Of a stretch of DNA of 64,000 bases, positions 8,075-15,616 are shown one piece after another (positions within the stretch are counted from its first letter, which is position 1; every line of letters starts with the position of its first letter). Both the position numbers and the translations under genes were made by a program. The notes beneath the pieces were generated by a model. It was not told the DNA's origin. It saw nothing but the letters and a program-made list of their open reading frames with translations, and made no database searches. The stretch is from positions 1 to 64,000 of the forward strand of contig NZ_CANLZZ010000002.1 of NCBI RefSeq assembly GCF_947495725.1. The letters are read 5' to 3'. The stretch comes from an uncultured Lutibacter sp. GTDB taxonomy: Bacteria > Bacteroidota > Bacteroidia > Flavobacteriales > Flavobacteriaceae.

Positions 8075-10207
8075 ATGCAAATCTTAAACTTCATACAAAA
8101 CAACACAAATCTTCCAATAAAAGGAATTGAAAACACGGTTCAATTATTAAATGAAGATTGTACCATTCCATTTATTTCTCGTTATAGAAAAGAACGAACA
8201 GGAAATTTAGACGAAGTTCAAATTGGTGATATAGTAAAATATAAAAGTCAATTTGAAGAATTGGAGAAAAGAAAAGGTGCTATTTTAAAAGCTTTAGCTG
8301 AACAAGAAGTTTTAACGGGTGAATTAAAACTAAAAATTGAGGCTACAACGGATTTAACGGTTTTAGAAGATATTTACCTTCCTTTTAAGAAAAAACGCAA
8401 GACAAAGGCTGAAACTGCTCGAAAAAACGGATTAGAACCGCTTGCTAAAATGATAATGAGCCAGCGTGTGAATGATTTGGAATATACCGCCTCAAAATAT
8501 ATTAGTGAAGAGGTAGAAAATGAAGATAAAGCAATAGAAGGTGCACGATTTATAATTGCGGAATGGATTAATGAACGTACAGATATTAGAAATAACATTC
8601 GTTATCAGTTAGAACGTTTTGCAACTATTAGCACCAAAATTGTTAAGGCAAAAAAAGAAGAAGAAAAAGCGCAAAAATTTAGAGATTATTTCGATTGGTC
8701 CGAAAGTTTAAACCGCTGTCCTTCTCACAGGTTATTAGCTATTTTAAGAGCCGAAAAAGAAGGCTTTATTCGAGTTAAGATTGAAATAGATAATGAACGC
8801 GCATTGACTAAAATCGAAGATAGAATTATTCGTTCAAATAATGAATGTAGCCAACAAATTAGGTTGGCAATTCAAGATTCGTATAAACGTTTGTTGTTTC
8901 CTTCTTTATCAAATGAAGCTCTTAATAATGCAAAGGAAAAAGCAGACGATAATGCAATACAAGTTTTTGCTAAAAACTTAAAACAATTATTGTTGGGTGC
9001 TCCTTTAGGTGAAAAAAACATTTTAGCTATTGATCCAGGTTTTAGAACTGGTTGTAAGGTAGTTTGTTTAAATGCCCAAGGAGGATTGGAATATAACGAA
9101 ACAATTTATCCGCACGCTCCAAAAAACGATTCAATTGGCGCTATGAAAAAAATTAATTCGTTGGTTGATGCTTATAAAATTGATGCTATAGCTATTGGAA
9201 ATGGAACGGCATCTAGAGAAACGGAACAATTAATTAGAAAAATGCGATTTAATAAAGATGTAGAAGTTTTTGTTGTAAGTGAGGCTGGTGCAAGTATTTA
9301 TTCGGCTTCAAAAATTGCAAGAGACGAGTTTCCAAACTACGATGTTACTGTTCGTGGAGCAGTTTCAATTGGTAGAAGATTAGCCGATCCGTTGGCAGAA
9401 TTGGTAAAAATTGATGCAAAATCTATTGGAGTTGGACAATATCAACACGATGTGGATCAAACTAAGCTACAAAATTCGTTAGATGTTGTTGTAGAAAGTT
9501 GTGTAAATTCGGTAGGTGTAAATATAAATACGGCAAGTACATCTTTGCTAAGTTATGTTTCGGGGATTGGTCCAAAATTAGCTGAAAATATTGTAAAACA
9601 TAGAGATGAAAACGGAGCTTTTTTGTGTAGAAATGACATTAAAAAAGTTGCTCGTTTAGGTAATAAAGCATTTGAACAAGGTGTAGGTTTTTTGAGAATT
9701 AAAAACGCTAAAAACCCGTTAGATGATTCGGCTGTGCATCCTGAAAGTTATAAAATTGTTGAACAAATGGCAAAGGATGAGAAAACAACAGTTGAAAATT
9801 TAATTGGAAATAAAGTGGTACTTCAACAAATAAATTTAGAAAAATATATTTCTTCGAGTGTAGGTTTACCTACTTTAAAAGATATTGTTGCCGAACTTGA
9901 AAAACCAGGCTTAGATCCTCGTGAAAAAGCCAAGGTGTTTACCTTCAACCAAAATATTAGAACTATTACCGATTTACATGAAGGTCAGTTATTACCAGGA
10001 ATTGTTAATAATATAACCAATTTTGGCTGCTTTGTAGACATTGGAATTAAAGAAAGTGGTTTGGTGCACGTTTCTAATTTAGCCGATAAATTTGTAAGTG
10101 ATGTAAGATCTATTGTTAGCTTGCACGAACAAGTAATTGTACGAGTTTTAGAAGTTGATGTGGCAAGAAAACGTATTCAACTTAGTTTAAAAGGTATTAA
10201 TAATTGA
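8075..10207 (+). CDS. tex: Tex-like RNA-binding transcription accessory protein
   Basis: A cytoplasmic nucleic-acid-binding protein thought to act with RNA polymerase. The 710 residues have the full Tex architecture: N-terminal helical Tex domain with FISRYRKERTGNLDE, a YqgF-like RNase H-fold domain starting at LAIDPGFRTGCK (~318), helix-hairpin-helix repeats around VSGIGPKLAENIV (~490), and a C-terminal S1 domain (LPGIVNNITNFGCFVDIG, ~635-705). The start at 8075 gives the conventional N-terminus. Single gene, divergent from the glycosidase-like gene, followed by a strong terminator. Confidence 0.95.
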   Translation: MQILNFIQNNTNLPIKGIENTVQLLNEDCTIPFISRYRKERTGNLDEVQIGDIVKYKSQFEELEKRKGAILKALAEQEVLTGELKLKIEATTDLTVLEDIYLPFKKKRKTKAETARKNGLEPLAKMIMSQRVNDLEYTASKYISEEVENEDKAIEGARFIIAEWINERTDIRNNIRYQLERFATISTKIVKAKKEEEKAQKFRDYFDWSESLNRCPSHRLLAILRAEKEGFIRVKIEIDNERALTKIEDRIIRSNNECSQQIRLAIQDSYKRLLFPSLSNEALNNAKEKADDNAIQVFAKNLKQLLLGAPLGEKNILAIDPGFRTGCKVVCLNAQGGLEYNETIYPHAPKNDSIGAMKKINSLVDAYKIDAIAIGNGTASRETEQLIRKMRFNKDVEVFVVSEAGASIYSASKIARDEFPNYDVTVRGAVSIGRRLADPLAELVKIDAKSIGVGQYQHDVDQTKLQNSLDVVVESCVNSVGVNINTASTSLLSYVSGIGPKLAENIVKHRDENGAFLCRNDIKKVARLGNKAFEQGVGFLRIKNAKNPLDDSAVHPESYKIVEQMAKDEKTTVENLIGNKVVLQQINLEKYISSSVGLPTLKDIVAELEKPGLDPREKAKVFTFNQNIRTITDLHEGQLLPGIVNNITNFGCFVDIGIKESGLVHVSNLADKFVSDVRSIVSLHEQVIVRVLEVDVARKRIQLSLKGINN

Positions 10208-10234
10208 TGTTGTAAAGTAACAAACATATTATAT

Positions 10235-10266
10235 AAAAAAAAGAGGCTATAAAATAGCCTCTTTTT
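10235..10266. terminator. Bidirectional intrinsic terminator
   Basis: AAAAAGAGGCTAT, an AAA loop, ATAGCCTCTTTTT: a perfect 13-bp stem with A and T tracts on the two sides. It lies between tex and the converging outer-membrane protein gene. Confidence 0.85.
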
Positions 10267-10289
10267 AGTTTCTTATAATAATCTACAAG

Positions 10290-11105
10290 TTAAAATTTAA
10301 ACCCAAGTTTGAAAGAAAATTGAGCAAAGAAAGAAACAGTATTGTTTTCAGATTGTAGATTTAATAATCCAGAACCTGGTGTTTTTACACTTGCTATATA
10401 AGTATACGAAACTGGTTTGATATCAAAACCGAAGAAAACATCTTTGGCAACATAATAATCAACTCCAGCAACTGCTTGTACACCAAAAGCTGTAATATCA
10501 GCTTGACGAGTACCTAATAAAGCAGGTGAAACTAAATTATTATTGTTATCAAGTGTCATTTCAGTATAGTAAGATTGTCTAGCATAATCAAATGGTAAAG
10601 CAAATCCTAAATAAGGAAATAATCTATCATTTTTTGTTGTAAACATCCATTGAGCTCCAATTGTAGCATTAACTGTTACATCTTCAGAAGCATCAACTCC
10701 AGCATAAGCAGGTACGTTAGTGTTTGTTACTCCAGGAACAGGTAATACTCCAGGGGTATTTCTTAAAATTGCTCCACCAGCTAAGGTTAAAGCGAATTTT
10801 TTACCCACATAATATCTACCTTCAGCTCCTATCATATTTGTAATACTATTGCTGTTATTGTTTACGGTATTATCATACGCCGCAGTTCCATCAACAACAA
10901 GAGTACTAGGTACAACTAAACCACCATTTAGATATGCTCCTCGTCCAAAAACCATTGCCGCTGTAAAGTCTCCTTTTTGTGGCGCAAATTTACTTGCAGC
11001 ATCATCACAACAGTTAACTGTGCAGACATGGTCTGAATCTTTATCCTGTGCATTAACACTAAGTGTTAATACAAAAATAAAGCATAAAATTAAATATTTT
11101 TTCAT
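10290..11105 (-). CDS. Outer-membrane beta-barrel protein (BT1926-like)
   Basis: 271 residues with a signal peptide (MKKYLILCFIFVLTLSVNAQ), then a short Cys-containing stretch (HVCTVNCCDD), then alternating amphipathic strands typical of a small 8- or 10-stranded barrel, ending in aromatic FKLGFKF as outer-membrane barrels do. Phrases such as GAEGRYYVGKKFALTLAGG and AVAGVDYYVAKDVFFGFDIKPVSYTY match flavobacterial OmpW/BT1926-like proteins. It lies 85 bp after the giant coiled-coil lipoprotein on the same strand with no promoter box of its own that I can see, so it is probably the second gene of that operon. A physical partnership of barrel and lipoprotein is inference from this order. Confidence 0.75.
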   Translation of the reverse strand: MKKYLILCFIFVLTLSVNAQDKDSDHVCTVNCCDDAASKFAPQKGDFTAAMVFGRGAYLNGGLVVPSTLVVDGTAAYDNTVNNNSNSITNMIGAEGRYYVGKKFALTLAGGAILRNTPGVLPVPGVTNTNVPAYAGVDASEDVTVNATIGAQWMFTTKNDRLFPYLGFALPFDYARQSYYTEMTLDNNNNLVSPALLGTRQADITAFGVQAVAGVDYYVAKDVFFGFDIKPVSYTYIASVKTPGSGLLNLQSENNTVSFFAQFSFKLGFKF

Positions 11106-11140
11106 ATGTTTTAGTTCTTTAAGAGTTAAAATTTGTTTTT

Positions 11141-11170
11141 ATAAAGGGCTGCCGTTAAACAGCCCTTTAT
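11141..11170. terminator. Intercistronic hairpin between lipoprotein and barrel genes
   Basis: ATAAAGGGCTG, an 8-base loop, CAGCCCTTTAT: a perfect 11-bp stem. In the direction of the genes (minus) it is followed by UAAAAACAAAUUUU, a poor U tract, so it could attenuate rather than stop transcription into the barrel gene, or protect the upstream mRNA end. In the plus direction the U tract is better. Confidence 0.55.
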
Positions 11171-11190
11171 TGTTTTTATTCCTAAAGATC

Positions 11191-13629
11191 TTAAGATGCT
11201 AATGCAGCATCCATTAACGCTTTGTATTCAGCAGCAATTGCTACTGCGTTTGCATGTCTTGCAGTTAAAGTGTCAATTAAAGCTTGAAGGTATGCTAAGT
11301 AAGCAGTATCAGCAGCTTCTTCAACTTGAGCTTCAGCTAAAGCAACTGTAGCAGCTTCAATATCATCCATTGCGTCAGCTACATCTTCTTGTAAATCTTC
11401 AATGTAATCAGCTATATCTTCTAAGTTATCAGCTCCCCAACCACCGTAAGCGTTGATTAAGTTAATTGCTAATTCTTCTTCAACTTCTAAAGCAGCTAAT
11501 TCTTGCTCAAGAACCCAGTATACTTGCCATTCAGCAATAATCATTGCGTGTAAATCAGCTTGTAAAGAACTTAAGTAACCTTCAGATGCAATATAAGCAT
11601 CGTATTCAGCTACCATTGCATCAACAACAGCTTGTTTAGCATCTATAATAGGTTGGATAGCAACAATTGCAGCTTCCCATACAATAATATCAGCTTCAGC
11701 ATCAGCAATCCAATCTTCTAAATCTTCTTTAGTAGTAGCTTGGAAATCAGCTAAATCATCTTCAGCCTCATCTAAATCATCAGAAGCATCAACTTCAGCG
11801 TCATCAGCAGCATCAGAAGCATCTACTGCATCATTGTAAGCAGTTTCAGCAGCATCAAATTCAGCTTGAGCAGCAGCTTCTACAGTTGCACCATCTTCGT
11901 ATAATCCTTTTTTGTACTCGTAATCTTCTTGAGCAGCTAATAAATCATCAGCATAAGTATCAAGAGCAGCATTTGCAGCATCAACATCAGCTTGTGCAGC
12001 AGCAGTAAGAGCTTTTTGAGCATCTAAAGCAGCAACAGCATCATTGTATAAATCTTCGTTAGTTTCAGATGTATCATCAACTTCTAAGTCATAGTAGTCA
12101 CCAGCAGCAGCAACATCATTACCATCAGTATTAGTAACTTGGATTAAAGGTACAGCAGCACCAGTTAATGGAGAACTAGTACCAGCATCAACAGGATCCA
12201 TATCTACATTACCTGTAGTGTTAGGACCTCCAGGAACTGGAGTAGCAACATAAATGTAAGTAGTTAATGCATCAGCATGGTTACCCATAAGCATATCAGG
12301 ACCAGCAAACCAAGTTACACCAGCAGGTGAAGCTTCGAAATTTGTTTGTCTTAAATCATATTCAGCCTGAACTACAACTTCTGCAGCAACTTCAACCGCT
12401 AAAGCAGCTTCAGCAGCAGCTAAATCAGCTAATAAAGGAGCTTCTCCAGCTTCTAAAGTAGCAAGCAATGTAATAGCAGCTTGTAAGTTAGCGTATAAAT
12501 CAGCGATATCATCTTGAATAAGAATTAAAGCAGCTTCTTTTTCATCTTTTAAAACTAAAGCATCATCTTCAACTTCTTGAGCAGCAACAGCAGCATCTTC
12601 AGCAGCTTCTAAAGCAGTTTCAGCATCAGCTACAGCAGTTTCTAATGCAGCTTCATCAGCGTCATAAGTAGTCCAATCAGCAGTCCAATCAGCGATATCA
12701 GCAGTTGCGTCAGCGATGTCTTCTTCTAAACCTTCTTTTTCATCTTGAGCATCTTCTAAGTCACCTAAAGCTTCTTCGTATCTATCAACAAACTCGTCAG
12801 CTACATCATTTTCAGCGTAGATAGCCATAATTTTGTTGTATTGCTCAGCGATTTCAATTTCTTTAGCATCAATCATGTCATCAATAGCATCTTCGTCAGC
12901 ATCTAATTGAGAACGGATAGCTTCCATAGAAGTAGGATCAGCCATAACAGCTTCTAAATCTGCAATTTCAGCTTCTAAAGCAGCTTTCTCAGCTTCAGCA
13001 GTAGCAATATTTGCTTCTAACTTAGCAATAACGTAAGCCCAAGAAAAAGTGTCCATTCCATAGTCAGTTAACATTAACTCAGCTTCAGCTAAATCAGCTT
13101 CAGCAGTTAATTTTTCACTAAGAATTGAGTTAGCAGCATTCATAGCATTTCTGTAAGCATAAGCATATTCAGTAGCAATTTGCGCTCCTAAAGCTTCTAA
13201 GTCAGCAGCTAATTCAGCCATTTCAATGTTAAAGTTAGCGTTTGCAACAGCTAATTCATTTTGAGCGTTTTGAACTGCTAATGCAGTTTCAGCAGCTAAT
13301 TTTAATAAATTTTGCTCGTTAACTAATAATTGGTTTGCGTTTGCAATACTGACAGTTTCAGTATTAGCATCAATTTGTGCAGCCAATGCAGTGTACTGAG
13401 CTGCTTGAGCTTCTAATACAGCCGCTTGAGCATCTTGTGCATTTGCTTCTGCAAGTAATAAGGTAGCCTCAGCATCTTGTACTGCAGCTTGTGCAGCAAT
13501 TAAGTCTGCTTGTGCTTCGTAAATAGCTTCTACGACTGGAGAAACTTCGTTCTCAATACAAGACGTAAAACTGGCACTAAATAAGGTAGTTGCCAACAGA
13601 ACTACCGACAATTTTTTTAAATGTTTCAT
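11191..13629 (-). CDS. Very long Ala/Asp/Glu-rich coiled-coil lipoprotein (812 aa)
   Basis: I do not know a named family. Residues 1-24 are a lipoprotein signal (MKHLKKLSVVLLATTLFSASFTSC, acylated at Cys24). The rest is dominated by Ala, Asp, Glu and Leu in heptad-like runs (AAQAAVQDAEATLLLAEANAQDAQ; EADLAEAELML; DAAETAYNDAVDASDAADDAEVDASDDLDEAEDD), i.e. long acidic coiled coils. These are interrupted near residues 425-520 by a non-helical Gly/Pro/Thr/Asn-rich segment (GVTWFAGPDMLMG...VPGGPNTTGNVDMDPVDAG). Aromatic residues are few. Such a protein could span the periplasm as a tether or spacer anchored in a membrane. The best Bacteroidota-type promoter in the window precedes it, and the outer-membrane barrel follows. 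Its Ala/Glu codons make this stretch richer in GC than its surroundings. Confidence 0.8.
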   Translation of the reverse strand: MKHLKKLSVVLLATTLFSASFTSCIENEVSPVVEAIYEAQADLIAAQAAVQDAEATLLLAEANAQDAQAAVLEAQAAQYTALAAQIDANTETVSIANANQLLVNEQNLLKLAAETALAVQNAQNELAVANANFNIEMAELAADLEALGAQIATEYAYAYRNAMNAANSILSEKLTAEADLAEAELMLTDYGMDTFSWAYVIAKLEANIATAEAEKAALEAEIADLEAVMADPTSMEAIRSQLDADEDAIDDMIDAKEIEIAEQYNKIMAIYAENDVADEFVDRYEEALGDLEDAQDEKEGLEEDIADATADIADWTADWTTYDADEAALETAVADAETALEAAEDAAVAAQEVEDDALVLKDEKEAALILIQDDIADLYANLQAAITLLATLEAGEAPLLADLAAAEAALAVEVAAEVVVQAEYDLRQTNFEASPAGVTWFAGPDMLMGNHADALTTYIYVATPVPGGPNTTGNVDMDPVDAGTSSPLTGAAVPLIQVTNTDGNDVAAAGDYYDLEVDDTSETNEDLYNDAVAALDAQKALTAAAQADVDAANAALDTYADDLLAAQEDYEYKKGLYEDGATVEAAAQAEFDAAETAYNDAVDASDAADDAEVDASDDLDEAEDDLADFQATTKEDLEDWIADAEADIIVWEAAIVAIQPIIDAKQAVVDAMVAEYDAYIASEGYLSSLQADLHAMIIAEWQVYWVLEQELAALEVEEELAINLINAYGGWGADNLEDIADYIEDLQEDVADAMDDIEAATVALAEAQVEEAADTAYLAYLQALIDTLTARHANAVAIAAEYKALMDAALAS

Positions 13630-13701
13630 TTTGTAACTTTTTAATTAATATTCTTTAAAATTTAAATAGGTTAATAAACTTGTGTTATTACAATTAGTTA
13701 A

Positions 13702-13731
13702 CAAAACTACATAAAAAATTTTATTATGCAA
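13702..13731 (-). promoter_or_regulatory. Promoter of the coiled-coil lipoprotein operon (TTG-N19-TAGTTTTG)
   Basis: On the minus strand, TTG (13731-13729), exactly 19 bases, then TAGTTTTG (13709-13702), an ideal fit to the Bacteroidota -33/-7 pattern. It predicts transcription starting near 13697 and a leader of about 68 bases. Confidence 0.6.
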
Positions 13732-14493
13732 TAATTGATTTGCTAAAACTAATGTTTTTTTGATGTATATATCATTATTTTATTATTAAAGTGGTATAAT
13801 ATGTTAAAAAACAATAGATTAAATTTAAGTATAACAAAATAATTTTGAAAATAATTTTGGGATATTTTGTGTTATTTGGTTAAAAAAAATGTTGATTATT
13901 GGTAGTTTTAACCTAAAAAGGTAATAGAAATCTACTTGTTTGTCTTGTTAAAGAGCAAGAAATGATTTTTTATGAGAGAAATTAACTAGGGACAAAGGTA
14001 ATTTTGCATTTAATTAAAAAAATACTAAAAGTTGATGCAATATAAGTTAAAGTACAACCAAATATGGTTAAATTTAATTAGTAATAAGTATTACTATATA
14101 TTAAACTAAATTATATGTTTAACTTTAGTTTTTAAGTTATTAGTGCTGATTATCATAAAGTTGCTTTTTAATTAATGTTTATTGGGATAGCAAAATTATA
14201 GTTTTTAGTTATTTTTTAATTATAACATTTAGTAGTGTAATAATACTCCTATTAATATAGGTTGTAATTTAATGCATTTAGTGTTTTTTAATTATTATTA
14301 AGCATTAAACTATTTTTTAGAGTATTGCTTTATTAATTAGTATAATGTTATAACGGAATTTTATAAATAACAATACCGTACTTTTTAACTATATAAAGTT
14401 TAAATTAGTTTACAAGATAGAATAATGATGTTATTAGCTGTTATTTAGTAGTTAATGTTCTGCTAATTAATGAGTTTGGTTATGTGTAGTCGT
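13732..14493. other. Long AT-rich gap without a recognisable gene
   Basis: Part of a 920-bp interval (13630-14549) with no convincing ORF or RNA. It is very A/T rich, with stops in all frames. Isolated promoter-like boxes occur (for example TAATTTTG and, on the other strand, TACCTTTG near 13995-14010) but neither has a correctly spaced TTG. No direct or inverted repeat of note was seen. Confidence 0.5.
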
Positions 14494-14522
14494 TTGTAAA
14501 CGATTATTTTTTTGTATATTTA
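14494..14522 (+). promoter_or_regulatory. Putative promoter of the HNH-like gene
   Basis: TTG at 14494-14496, 18 bases, then TATATTTA (one base off TAnnTTTG), 28 bp before the ATG. The TTG lies in a small inverted repeat, CGTTTGTAAACG, that could be an operator. Confidence 0.35.
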
Positions 14523-14549
14523 CGTAACTACTAATTAAAATGTGACGAG

Positions 14550-15113
14550 ATGATTAATTTTAGAAATGAAATTTGGAAGCGGTATATAAATGATTTATTT
14601 GTTGAAGAAGATGAATATTTAATTTCTAATTATGGAAGGGTTCAACGTAAAAAGAGTTTTAATGATGTTTGGGAATTTTCAAAATCGTCATTAGTTAGTG
14701 GTTACGACACATTTTGGGTGCGTAAAAAAGGTAAAGACCGTTCTAGTTATTGCTATACACATAGAGTTGTTGCAGAATTGTTTTGTGAAAAAGAAGAAAA
14801 TCAATTATATGTTATCCATTTAAATTTTGATAAGCTTAATAATGAGGCAAGTAATTTAAAATGGGTAACAAAATCTGAAATGTTTTTGCATCATAAAAAA
14901 AATCCAAAAAAATTAGAGCGATTTGGAAAGAGAACTTATTCTAAATTAACTGAAGGAAGAGTTCGGTTAATAAAAAAGAAAATTTTTGATCCTAATAGAA
15001 AAACTAGATTAAAAATGATTGCAAAACAATTTGGCATTTCAGAAATGCAATTGTATAGAATAAAATCGGGAGAAAATTGGGGTAATGTAAAAATTGATGA
15101 TAAAAAAGAATAG
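14550..15113 (+). CDS. NUMOD4/HNH-like protein with C-terminal helix-turn-helix
   Basis: 187 residues. The N-terminus (EIWKRYINDLFVEEDEYLISNYGRVQRKKS) is a NUMOD4 motif, found in phage and intron HNH nucleases. The middle resembles HNH_3: first His in THRVVAELF, then VIHLNFDKLNNEASNLKWVT. In active enzymes this reads V-N-H; here the Asn is Ile, though the following His and the later Asn are kept, so catalysis is doubtful. The C-terminal ~60 residues (KMIAKQFGISEMQLYRIKSGENWG) are a good helix-turn-helix. From memory, very similar stand-alone proteins with this ending are common in Flavobacteriia, which suggests a domesticated DNA-binding role. The zinc-ribbon gene follows 9 bp downstream. No mobile element surrounds it. 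Confidence 0.7.
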   Translation: MINFRNEIWKRYINDLFVEEDEYLISNYGRVQRKKSFNDVWEFSKSSLVSGYDTFWVRKKGKDRSSYCYTHRVVAELFCEKEENQLYVIHLNFDKLNNEASNLKWVTKSEMFLHHKKNPKKLERFGKRTYSKLTEGRVRLIKKKIFDPNRKTRLKMIAKQFGISEMQLYRIKSGENWGNVKIDDKKE

Positions 15114-15122
15114 CTTATAAAT

Positions 15123-15470
15123 ATGAAAAAAAATTGTTTGGAGTGCGGTGAAGTACTCAATGGAAGAATAGATAAAAAATTCTGTTCGGATTATTGCAGA
15201 AATTCTTACAACAATAAAATTAACAAAGACAGTAAAAATTTAATAAGGAATGTAAATAACAGACTTCGAAAAAATCACAAATTACTTTCCGATCTAAATA
15301 CCACAGGAAAAACAAAAGTTACTAGAACAAAATTATTAGACGGAAATTTCGATTTTAATTTTTTTACTTCAATATATACAACCAAAACAGGGAACACCTA
15401 TTATTATATATATAACCAAGGTTATTTGGCTTTGGATAATGATTATTACTTATTAATAAAAAAAGAATGA
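15123..15470 (+). CDS. DUF2116-like zinc-ribbon protein
   Basis: 115 residues. The N-terminus carries CLECGEVLNGRIDKKFCSDYCRNSYNN, a treble-clef/zinc-ribbon pattern of C-x2-C ... C-x3-C as in DUF2116-type proteins. The remainder is basic, then a Tyr-rich strand region (TKTGNTYYYIYNQGYLALDNDYYLLIKK). Nucleic-acid or protein binding is likely, but the function is unknown. It starts 9 bp after the HNH-like gene, so the two are very probably co-transcribed and may act together. Confidence 0.65.
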   Translation: MKKNCLECGEVLNGRIDKKFCSDYCRNSYNNKINKDSKNLIRNVNNRLRKNHKLLSDLNTTGKTKVTRTKLLDGNFDFNFFTSIYTTKTGNTYYYIYNQGYLALDNDYYLLIKKE

Positions 15471-15616
15471 TATACTGTTTAAATGATTGCTATTATTAAA
15501 GAACAATAGTTTTGATACACTTTTTTATGAAAAATTACTTGAACAATCGTTGCTTTTAGTTTATAAAACCAAAATAAAAAGCAAGCAAAAATTAATACAG
15601 CACAATATTTTAAAAA

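Noticed and set aside
10849-11202. 117-aa plus-strand ORF
   Set aside because: Antisense shadow of the outer-membrane protein gene and its leader.
13630-14549. A hidden tRNA or small RNA gene in the AT-rich gap
   Set aside because: No cloverleaf, no CCA-type end, no strong hairpin followed by a T tract seen; a covariance-model search would be needed to be certain.
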